Shown here piece by piece: positions 1-8,875 of a stretch of DNA of 64,000 nucleotides. The DNA comes from Perkinsus marinus ATCC 50983 (lineage: Eukaryota > Perkinsozoa > Perkinsida > Perkinsidae), in the NCBI RefSeq assembly GCF_000006405.1, contig NW_003207677.1, positions 315,504 to 379,503 on the forward strand, in the 5' to 3' direction. A program made the translations under genes and the position numbers. Each line of letters opens with the position of its first letter. Position 1 is the first letter of the stretch. The notes under the pieces were generated by a model. That model was not told the origin of the DNA. It worked only from the letters and a program-made list of their open reading frames with translations, and searched no databases.

Positions 1-2
1 TG

Positions 3-483
3 AAAGCTTTTCTACAAGATGGTCTCGTGAAAGAATGGCAACTGCAAGCTGGCGCTTCCCAGTTCGAAGAGACTCCGTGGGCCAAGTAGTAACTGCTCGT
101 ATGGTTCACCTTAGAGCTACTCTTTGTATTAGATTCACAGACGACAAAGATTCGTCCGTTGAAATTCTGTGCAAGAGGATTAACATGGTCATGCCCATTC
201 CGAAGCTCCCGATGTACCCCTATCGCCTCAGCTATCAGTGATGCATTCATCTCTAGGTGTGCTGATGAGAGCCGAGTTATTGTGTACTACTGGCTGCGTT
301 TGGAAGATGACGACGGTTCAATACGGCTCGAGAGTTTATCACAAAGTCTGGACGCCCCCTTTTGTAGTGCTATATGATGCCTATGATTTTTTGAACGTTT
401 TTTTGTCAGGCACATATTTCACCAATGCTGAGCGAGCCGTCTTTCGTGATGCTAAAGATGAGAATGGGAAGGACTGTGTGATA
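3..483 (+). CDS. partial multi-exon gene of unknown function (internal exons)
   Basis: The window opens inside a coding exon (frame from base 3, ...LVKEWQLQAGASQFEETPWA). A 47-nt GT-AG intron, a 43-nt intron and another 47-nt intron join this in frame to three more exons (FTDDKDSSVEILCKR..., CADESRVIVYYWLRLEDDDG..., TYFTNAERAVFRDAKDENG...). The frames agree across every junction and codon use is protein-like, so I believe the exons. I do not recognise the family. The 5' end lies outside the window and the 3' end is not located; the exons at 1550-1606 and 2201-2426 may belong to the same gene, but I could not join them. Confidence 0.5.
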
Positions 484-900
484 ATGTGACTCAATATTCA
501 CATCGGGTGGATCACTAGCACGTATTGTTTTTCAGGAAAAAGGAGTGTGGATGTAATTTCGTGAAATTTATGGTGATGAAATCTCAAGTTAGCAAGAATG
601 TAATATATCCCTCATGACTTGACCATTTCGATTGTCTATTCTTCAGGTGGCGAGTTCGAGCGCTGAGGGGACGAAATTCCTCGAGCATGCTATAACGAAG
701 ATAACGCAGGCATAAGGTATGCAGAGACGCAGATTTATATTATCTCTAACATCGTTGATCGAACCATTATGTTGGTAGTAATTGCGTCGCTCCGCTGTAA
801 TCCGATTTCCGTGGTGATTTCTGTAAAGCTTGTTTGTTGCGTCTGCCGGAGGTTCTTGGGATGAGCTGCTGTGTGCAGTCGGATGGACATTGCGATATAT

Positions 901-1023
901 TGGAGTTTCACCAGTCTTATGTGAAGTGGCGTAATACTCTATGAAAAAAAACGATATCTGCTAAATGCAGCAGTCGTGAAATATATTTTTTACTAGAGTT
1001 GTTCATATCACGGGTGAAACTCC
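901..1023. mobile_element. short TIR element (MITE-2, copy a)
   Basis: Non-coding unit of about 122 bp bounded by inverted GGAGTTTCACC / GGTGAAACTCC. The interior shares the motifs GTGAAGTGGCGTAA, GCAGTCGTGAAATAT and TCATATCAC with the copies at 1348, 2015 and 22928. It has no ORF, so it looks like a non-autonomous MITE. A target-site duplication is not clear. Confidence 0.75.
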
Positions 1024-1347
1024 TTCGCCTTACATAGTTAGATTCTTATAGATGTCGATAAGCCTATCATCAATTCCAGTAGACGACCCTTTTGATGGTG
1101 GTGATGTGCAGATTATAAAATTGGACAAAAAGCTCTCTGATGATCAGGTTCACAGCAACAGTCAACGCCGAACCCTCACAGTGCTCTCGGGGGCAAGAGT
1201 AGTTCTATGAAGAGCAACTTACAGGCTGGAATGACTCGTAGTGTGATTGCTAATGCTGGGAAAACTGTGGTAGTATAACGTCACTACTCAGAAGCTGAGG
1301 GTCTCTCATTATTTTCTATTTTAAATGATATTAAGTATATTATTTTT

Positions 1348-1475
1348 TGGAGTTTCACCCGTTTTACGTGAACTGGCGTAAAACTCCGTGAAAAACGCGA
1401 TATTCACACTACGCAGTAGTCGTGGAATATGACTTTTTTCACTAGTGTTTTTTATATCACTAGGGTGAAACTCCA
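1348..1475. mobile_element. short TIR element (MITE-2, copy b)
   Basis: The best-preserved copy: a 13-bp perfect terminal inverted repeat, TGGAGTTTCACCC / GGGTGAAACTCCA, flanks about 128 bp. The interior (GTGAACTGGCGTAAAACTCC, GCAGTAGTCGTGGAATAT, TATATCACTAGGG) matches the other copies. It lies in AT-rich non-coding DNA. Confidence 0.8.
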
Positions 1476-1549
1476 TTATAGCACGTATATAATATAAATT
1501 ATATCCATTATAGTGGAACTGCTAGCAACGCATTTATTGGTCATTTCAG

Positions 1550-2426
1550 TTGAGCGGTGCTCGCGGTGTTGGCAACTACGTCGTCCACAATCCCATGCGC
1601 ATCAAGGTACGTCCCGTGGCACATACGCGTTGGTCATCGGTTATTCTATTCATAGATCTTCTCGTTCGTGGGGTCTCTGGCGGTCTTGGCGATCTCGATA
1701 GTCTCGTTCCTCAATGTCTTCAATATTGCATCACCAGCTCTATATGTTATTAATGTGTAATATGAAGGGAGTTCAGAGAGGAGTGGTATGAGTTGCTCGT
1801 GCAGGTATATGATGATATTTGCCTTTGTGCTGGCCGTGGCTGAGTCCAACACCTCGTGGCCTGGCGTAACCATCTCTCTGTGAGCAATTGCTAACATCAA
1901 GTTGTTTGTAGGTGAAAAAGTTGCAGAATATCATATTTGAACAATTTGGATTTTTGAAGAACAATTTGGGTCGTGGAATATTCCTGGTGAGTTTTTAATC
2001 TCATTAATACACAATGGAGTTTCACCCGTCTTACGTGAAGTGGCGTGATTTCCACGAGATGCAGTAGTCGTGAAATATGTTTTTGTTCTTCCGGGTTAAA
2101 CAACAGTATATTGATAGAGTAATTTTTGTCATGTGTAAACAGCATTATGATCAGTCTACGCGCTTGTCCCTGGTTGCTCGCCACAGCTTTTCCCCTTCAG
2201 ATTTTCATGGGAATGTTGTGGATTTCCTCATGGACGTTTTGGTTAGGATTCGTTGGCCTGTAAGCTAACAGGAATCCGCTTCGCTCCGCTGTTATTATTT
2301 TTCGCTAGGTATCTCTGCTGTGTCGGAGTCGGGTACATTGTCATTCACTTCTTACACCATGCCAGCGAGGAGAGTTCGCAGCATGTGACCTTCGATATGG
2401 AGGACTCCCCAACTGTTAGAGTTTGA
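1550..2426 (+). CDS. 3' exons of a multi-pass membrane protein, unknown family
   Basis: Exon 1550-1606 follows a TTTCAG acceptor and ends at GTACGT (SGARGVGNYVVHNPMRIK). Exon 2201-2259 (IFMGMLWISSWTFWLGFVGL) and exon 2309-2426 (YLCCVGVGYIVIHFLHHASE..., stop TGA at 2424) encode two hydrophobic helices and a short acidic tail. The last junction is phase 2 and restores a Leu codon. The 49-nt intron between them (2260-2308) carries the CGCTTCGCTCCGCTG core described separately. Joining the 1550 exon to the 2201 exon is uncertain, since 600 bp with a MITE fragment lie between. I cannot name the family. Confidence 0.5.
2015..2082 (+). mobile_element. MITE-2 fragment (copy c)
   Basis: TGGAGTTTCACCCG followed by TTACGTGAAGTGGCGT and GCAGTAGTCGTGAAATAT, matching the left half of the 1348 element; the right terminus is missing. 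Its position suggests it sits in an intron of the surrounding membrane-protein gene. Confidence 0.65.
2260..2308 (+). repeat. introner-like short intron, family A (copy 1)
   Basis: This 49-nt GT-AG intron of the membrane-protein gene contains CGCTTCGCTCCGCTG followed by TTATTATTTTTCGCTAG. The same core, followed by a TATTTTTC tract and the acceptor, makes up introns at 49820-49865 (AP-4 epsilon) and 22006-22050 (topoisomerase I), three unrelated genes. Confidence 0.7.
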
Positions 2427-2562
2427 TAACGACATTCAACAACAACAGCAGTTCGCAGCGAAATTCTCGCTCGGTTCAACTCAGCACAATTGCGCTTCCT
2501 GATCACACATTTTGGCTTTGAGTTGGACGCTAAATGAAGGCATCACAACAGTAGGTGTATTG

Positions 2563-2700
2563 AGCAGTATTGGAATATATGTTCGCTTTCCTCAACTGAG
2601 CTCAAGAGTTTTCTTACTAGTTATAGGAGTTTATTTACGATTTATGTGCAGAAACCAATCGAGACTTCTCATATTGACTACCACACATGAAGTTGACCAG
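2563..2700 (+). mobile_element. MITE-1 fragment near the 5' end of the EGF gene
   Basis: Contains AGTATTGGAATATATGTTCGCTTTCCTCAACTGAGCTCAAGAG and related interior motifs (first part shown only as landmarks: GGAATATATGTTCGC, CAACTGAGCTC, AGAAACCAATCGAG). It lacks the usual right end TATTTTCCCACACTG. Confidence 0.6.
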
Positions 2701-2737
2701 CACTGCTATTGACCAGCAGTTTGTTTGTGAATTTTCT

Positions 2738-4301
2738 ATGCATTGTTCTTATTTGCTGTCAGTGGTTCTCCTTCTCATTTGGTGTTGTCAAGACGCTTTT
2801 GCAGAATGTGTACGCAAAGTTTCACCGAATTGTCAAATTCTATACTCTTGCTTTCCCTCAGACTCCTTCAGTGCGGCCATCAGAACAGTGTAGTGGTAAC
2901 GGTCAGTGCGTGCGAGCTTCAGGCAAGTCGCTCCCCTCATTTTGAGAGATCCAGTGAGTTCATCGCGCAGTGTCCGCCGAGACTTCTGAACATGATGTAT
3001 CGGAAGCATCATCATCAGCATTCACTTGCCGATGCTACGATGGTTTTTACGGTATCAATTGCGAACACCTGGATGAGCAAGCAGCCAAACTCGCAGGGGA
3101 GAGCGACGGGTGAGTGAATGACGATGAATGAAGTCCTTTCTGTTGAGGATGGACATCAGGTATAGAGTCGTGCGTCGGACAACTATCATTCACCATCGAT
3201 CTCCTTATGTAAGCTATGCTCATCCATTGGCCATAGCGCAACGAATAAATTAGAAAAGTGTCCGTAGTTTTGGGTATATTTCATGGCGATCATGAGCATC
3301 CGAAACGGTATGTAGGCGCGATCGCCATGGCCATGTTACTCACAGAATATATGTGTATCACCTTGTGTATGACACACAGTTGATCATTGAAGTCGAGGTT
3401 CTTTAGGCACAACCTGGATACGTGCCCGGGGTAATGCCCATGCCAGTGGTCATTCCAGCTCCCGTAGCCCCAGCACCAGTCATAGTGATACTCAGCAACT
3501 TTCCTTCGGTGGAAAATTGTTGGTCGTTCGCAGATTGATGATCCCTACCATTCGGGCACGGTGGTTTACACTCACAGTGGCATCTCCTGGGTTCCCATTT
3601 TAATAACGTCCTTCATCGCGGTGAGTTATTCTCCCCTATCAGGATGCTATAGATGAGCACTCTCCTGTGCAGATAGCCGTCGTTATTGCCATCATTGTCT
3701 GCTGTTGTGCGGCTAACAATTCACAGGTATTGTGGAATGGTCCGATACGGCGTGAGATACTGATGCCTTCTTAGACTACGACCAGCGAGACTGTGGTGTA
3801 TTCGAACTCCGATGGCTACCAGCGTCCTTTACTGGCAGACGAAGGAACCACTGTCACCGTAACTTGCCGTCTTGGGCTCTCTCACGTAACTGGTTGTTGT
3901 GTCAGGTGATCGAGGAAACTTATGATGACGGTAAAGGCCCTCAGACGCAACAACAGCAGCAGTCTAACGTGGTGAGCTCTCGACCACGACCTGAACGAGC
4001 ACTGAGCTCCTCGTCCTGCTTAGGCCTATCCGACGCAAGTAACTGCACCGAGTGGGCAAGTCATTTACCAACGACCTGCAGATTCTACCGCTCGTCAACC
4101 GACTCAATATGTGGGTAATCAAAGTGGCGCGCCTCCAATGTATCAGAATGGACTACATCCACAGAATCAGGTGGAAAGGAGTTGCGGTCAAAACTTGCTA
4201 GAGTTCGTGTTGTCCAGGGTGCTTCGATGACTCAGCAAGCTCCTGCATATCCCCAGCCGACGGCCCCGCCTGCTTACAATCCGGAATTGGCTCGACAGTG
4301 A
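2738..4301 (+). CDS. type I membrane protein: signal peptide, EGF-like domain, TM, cytoplasmic PPxY tail
   Basis: Start at 2738 gives a strong signal peptide (MHCSYLLSVVLLLIWCCQDA, then FA-E). A 61-nt intron leads to an EGF-like domain (C-SGNGQ-C ... C-R-C-YDGFYGIN-C-E) that is split by a GC-AG intron (CAG|GCAAGT...GCAG|TG) with the frame kept. Further exons, all phase 0, encode the juxtamembrane segment, a transmembrane helix split by an intron (WVPILITSFIA / IAVVIAIIVCCC) and a Gln/Pro/Tyr-rich tail ending in TAPPAYNPELARQ, which contains a PPxY WW-binding motif. The join between the EGF exon (ends near 3112) and the exon before the TM (3538 on) is not resolved, so two genes are possible. 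The layout is that of a surface receptor or adhesion molecule; the ligand is unknown. The stop at 4299-4301 is only 16 bp from the end of the convergent gene. Confidence 0.65.
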
Positions 4302-4317
4302 GCGGAAATCGATACCA

Positions 4318-5981
4318 TTACTTTCGAAATAGCGTGATATTTGCCGTTTCATTCACCGTTTCAATGAACTCTGTGGGATTGCGTTCGACTGGAACACCTC
4401 CAACGAGAAAGATTAACAATGCATAGCCGAGGAAGGCAATGGCTGTAACTTGATCGTGACAAATTGTCTTTCGTCGAACTCGGGGTCGAGCGGCGGTCGG
4501 AGGACCCATAAATCGACTAGTCGTTGGTGAGATGACTGCAGTAGCCAGACTACTCCTTGATTCCTGGTTTTGTTGAGCTCACTGGATTTGGGAGCTTGGC
4601 TGAGAGGTGGTGGGGTAATGTACAGTTCACGTTGCACCTCGAGGGATGCAGTATTTGATAAAAGGCAATTCTGGCAACTGAGTTCAGTGGGGTTGAGCTC
4701 ATGCGCAGATCCGATATACAGCGTAACTGCACTACTGTTTATCATCGAATAAGTCACAACGGACACACAACTATTGCATAGTTACTATTCATCATCGTCG
4801 TAGAAGCAAACGCAACATGGCGAATGAGGATTGATAGCTGGCGATAGATTGCCAATCACGAGCAAGCAGGCCCAATAGTAGGGAATGTGGCTTTTATGAT
4901 AGACGCCGATAGCCCCAGGCTGATTTCAGCTCTGATGGCCAGACAAAGGAGAGCCATGGTCAAACGCATGAGCTTGTTTTCGAGACTAAACCTGGTTGTG
5001 GTCCTGACGCAACTCTCCTGATACGACTGACTTCCCCCAGCTGTATTTGCCGTGTGGATGTGTACTCTGCACCTCTTGCGTGATGGAACGCGACCTCCTA
5101 TGATACACTGTGCTGTCGCCGTCCGTCTACTATGATACACTCGAAGCTCTGAGCAGCAGAGACCTTCATTGCCTATGCTACAGCGTTGATAACCTTATTC
5201 AGCAGTTCGAGAGGCTTGGCTGTGAATAATAGAGATGCCCCACTCGGAGTCCACGGTCGAATTTCGTACATGTCTCTGCGTGACACTGGACGAACATCAT
5301 CTGAGGACCATTCAGCATCATGACGAGTCGTCCTTGACGAGTTCCTGGTGGTGATTCCCACTTGGGTTGTAGAAGGAAAATAGCTTCAAGTTTCGTTTCC
5401 AAGTTTCTGTTCGCGTCCCGATTGTATAGGTTTGCTAGTATTGCTCGTTCGTGTTTCATGTACAGACGTGCACGGTGTGCTAGTTCCAACAGAGGGCACG
5501 GGCTAATACGTGTGATGGTTCGAAGCAAAGCCAAAGACGAGCATCATAGCACAGATAAGAACCCCACGCTCTCTGAAGGACTACGGGTGAAGGGAGCCCT
5601 CGAATCCAGCAGAGTTGTCGACTCGCCACTGCCAGTGGCCCACTGGCGAGTCGTCAGAAATCAGGCGTACTCTATCTGCACGTACACAGAGGACTCAACA
5701 ATTGGCGATGTTCCATTATATCTAGGGTGTGCGCGTCCATTGCAATCTCCGGTGCGCGGGGAGTCCCCAAACTCTATATCTTTCAAATGACTAGGGAGTG
5801 GAATCGCAAACCTCTCGTGCACGAATGAGGTTGAAATCCATAGTGCAAATGTACGAGCACTGAAATCTCTCCATTCCAGAGACCACAGATATCCCGAGCA
5901 TGTTCTCCATCTCAAAACTTCCCTCACAAACTCGAATAACAACTCAAATGCCCCGATGGTCAAAAACTCTAACAAGTTCAT
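4318..5981 (-). CDS. multi-exon membrane protein, unknown family
   Basis: Several open segments on the minus strand read as protein. An N-terminal exon from an ATG at 5981 begins MNLLEFLTIGAFELLFEFVR. A middle exon (about 5480-5300) holds ELAHRARLYMKHERAILANL and LETKLEAIFLLQPKWESP; further segments hold EIRPWTPSGASLLFTAKPLE, and YIGSAHELNPTELSCQNCLL with ELYITPPPLSQ. The final exon has a hydrophobic helix (AIAFLGYALLIFLVGG) and ends ETANITLFRK with the stop at 4318. The splice joins between segments were not all resolved. The hydrophobic N- and C-terminal stretches suggest a membrane protein; NETANIT offers an N-glycosylation site. I do not recognise the family, and parts may belong to a second gene. 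Confidence 0.4.
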
Positions 5982-6194
5982 CTCATACGTGCAATTGTGG
6001 CGTCGAGCTCACTCTTCTCTTCTACTTCTATCATGCTACGTAATCGAGTTACACTATCATAAGCATTTGCCGAATACGATGTGCTCTACAGCAATGCTCT
6101 GAACTGGCTCCCTTTAAGCCTTGATACGCTTCACTCGACAGTATCTTCAACGAGTCTTCCAACGATGTCCACGATACGAGGACCGCTAATTCAC

Positions 6195-8063
6195 TTACAA
6201 GTTAGTATTTCCCTTGGTGACGAAATCATACAACACTCGTGTCCAGGAGTCATAGCTCGGCATGTCGTACCTGTTCTGTTCAGCTCACGAACAAACTTCT
6301 GCTTGTTACGGCACAGTGTTGAAATAATGTTCATTTTCCTCGGCTGAGTTCAGGAGTTTTCTTACGGATTATGCAAACTTACAAACGAATTCGAGTAGGA
6401 ACGTAAGGAAACCAATAGGAATGCAGCTAAATTGCCTCGAAGTTTCCATTTTGCCATCAACACGTGTAGTTGACTATGTGCATATTTTCCCCTACACTGA
6501 TACTGCAGATCCAATGACAGTCGCTTACCATTCAGGTGCCAACGCCTTGACCTTCGGGAGATTACGACCAGCCACAGTAGGGAAGTCATGATGTTCATTG
6601 TGATACCTGAGACAATGCGCTTTACGGCTATTTCCGAGAGTGCAACCTACCCAACGTTATACGCAAGGAGATTCAGAGGACCGTAGTAACTGAACGTCTC
6701 TTGGCCGTAGACAGCCTCCAAATGCTCGGCGATAAAGTGGCCCGACATTGGATGGAGACCCAAGCCGAAGAAGCTTCCCCAGAGCAGGTAGAAGAATGAC
6801 TTCAAGCCCAGGAACTTGAGCACCACTATATCGAATGTAAGCTGCACCAGCCAATTGATGGCTTCGTAGTTGACCATAGGCAAGGGACGAATAACCATAG
6901 GACGCAGGCCATAGAATACCGGTTGGAAGAGTGCCCAAGTAAAGCGGCCCGGAACCGAACGGAAGAACTTAGCCTCCGCATGAGTCGGGATATCTACATC
7001 GATCTTGTCAACGCCCTGAGAACATCCGAGTTTTATCTGATGATCACTACTTGAGAATAAGAGTCGGGACACTCCAACATCTCTCACGAGTAGACTCAAA
7101 TTACGCGAAAAACACGGCATATCACGCGTACAACAAGCTGGTCACAACAAATAACAAAATGAGAGGCATTTCTATAACAACGCTCCGCTCCACTTGTATA
7201 GATAAAGTTGCATGCACGTATCACCTGTGACGAGTGATGTTCGAGATGGTATCTTCGGAAAGTAGCTGCAGAGGCGACACCAGTCGGCAGATTACAGAAG
7301 ATGCTGAACGGAAAGAGGCAGCTACGGGAAACAGCTCACGAGCTATATTGTCTGATGATATAGTTCCCTCCTTACGAGAAAACCTTGTTCAACATCTTCG
7401 ACTTGAAGAAGAGATCATGAGATAGCTCATGCATTGCAAGTACTAAGGAGTGATTCATCGTTCCGGACACAATCTGAGCATGATAGTCTTGCCAAATGTT
7501 CAGCGCACACTACTCGCAGTCGCACGAGCTACTACACGCTAAACTTACATATGTCACTATCAAAAGGCTCGGCCAGGACCAATCCCTGACTATGTAGCAC
7601 GTGAATAGCTGGACGAGTACTGTTGCCGTACAAAAGACTGCTGCCAGTGGATCGGGACCTTGCACTTTCAATATTTCCGGATGCCTAAGGGGTTTCACCA
7701 AGCACTCGGGTCATCACCAGATATCATCCATGCTCACGCCTTCAAAATCTTTTTCCTCCTTATCTTGTGTAGCTCCGGACTCTGAGACCAATGAAAATCC
7801 GAAGGTGCGCATTTGCGCTGTATATCGTCAGCATGGGCCGAGACGTCTCTGACAGGTTCTGACAAGCAAGAACAAGCATACAACGAACCGAGGCGTGAAT
7901 AATTCTCACTGCATTCTGACTCTTCCAGCACGTCATAATGTACCAACCGGTTCATCGCCTTCGTCGGGGTTCTGTCGCCGTTGTCAGTTCTCCCATTCAC
8001 CTCCGACGGCGTACTAACGAGCCCATCGACAGTTTTGGATTCCTCCTTCATTGAGTGGGTCAT
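6195..8063 (-). CDS. DEGS: sphingolipid delta-4 desaturase (dihydroceramide desaturase), paralogue 1
   Basis: The product would introduce the 4,5-trans double bond into dihydroceramide at the ER membrane. All three desaturase histidine boxes are seen: [14 protein letters not shown] and NEHHDFPTV, with the family signature [20 protein letters not shown] followed by [17 protein letters not shown]. The N-terminal lipid-desaturase segment ([28 protein letters not shown]) and the C-terminus ([17 protein letters not shown]) also match DES1. Seven introns; all junctions checked keep frame. The last intron (about 6266-6525) is expanded by a MITE-1 copy, whereas the paralogue at 11257 has a 48-nt intron at the same place and phase. 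The start at 8063 is the first ATG in a long open frame (a non-ATG extension to 8180 is possible); it gives an N-terminal extension beyond animal DES1. Confidence 0.9.
6316..6522 (+). mobile_element. MITE-1 copy inside the last intron of desaturase 1
   Basis: Left end ACAGTGTTGAAATAATGTTC, right end CATATTTTCCCCTACACTG; inner landmarks CGGCTGAGTTCAGG, CGAATTCGAGTAGG, AAACCAATAGG and GTAGTTGACTATGTGCAT are shared with the other copies. The ends form a short inverted repeat (CAGTGTTG / CACTGT-like). It lies wholly within an intron, antisense to the host gene. Confidence 0.75.
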
Positions 8064-8187
8064 AGAATTATTATTCAATTGGAAGCACCTCAAGAGACTG
8101 CGGAAATGGAAATGGCCAAGCTGTACTGATTGTATCTTCTCATGAGGCCTCACATACTTCGCGGCTAGTTTCACACTCACGGTAATT

Positions 8188-8606
8188 TCTATTGGTGGGG
8201 CAGCTATGCCACCCCAAGATATGCCTTAAAATAACCAATTTTTCCGAGCGGGGCAGCTATGCCACCCCAAGATATGCCTCGAAACAACCGATTCCTCCGA
8301 GCGGGGCCACTATGCCACCCCAATATATGCCTTAAAATAACCAATTCCTCCGTGCGGGGCAACCACGCCGCCCTGAGATATGCTTCAATATAACCAATTC
8401 CTCCGAGCGGGGCAGCTATGCCTCCCAAAGATATGCCTCGAAATAGCCAATTCCTCCGAGCGGGGCCACTATGCCACCCCAAGATATGCCTTGAAACAAC
8501 CAATTCCTCCGATCGAGGGAGTTATGCCACCCCAAGATATGCTTTAATATAACCAATTCCTCTGAGCGGGGCAGCTATGCCACCCCAAGCTATGCCTTAA
8601 TACGAG
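8188..8606. repeat. 53-bp tandem repeat (about 8 copies)
   Basis: GCCACCCCAAGATATGCC-type units recur at 8208, 8261, 8314, 8367, 8420, 8473, 8526 and 8579, an exact 53-bp spacing, with AACCAATTCCTCCGAGCGGG in each unit. Units differ by a few substitutions. The open frame through the array is an accident of repetition, because 53 is not a multiple of 3. It lies between the 5' end of desaturase 1 and the 3' end of the next gene. Confidence 0.9.
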
Positions 8607-8875
8607 CAAATCCGCACTGTATAACGAAAAGACTACTGCAATGTGTTCAGTCATACGCATGACGATTCGAAGGATCAACAGCTCGATACAGCCCTCCCCC
8701 CACCGCGCGTGATGATCAACTCGACACTTTAATGAGTCAACTTGACTCATACAAATTTGACACTTATAACTGACCGCCACTCCGAGATGAGCCCATCTTC
8801 CCTAGAGAGAGCCAACGCCTTGAGCAACTTCATGCGCAGTACGTTCAATCCAGAACGGAACGGGAACAACTGGCC

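Noticed and set aside
8204-8503. 99-codon repetitive open frame
   Set aside because: Accident of the 53-bp array lacking stops in one frame; the period is not a multiple of three.
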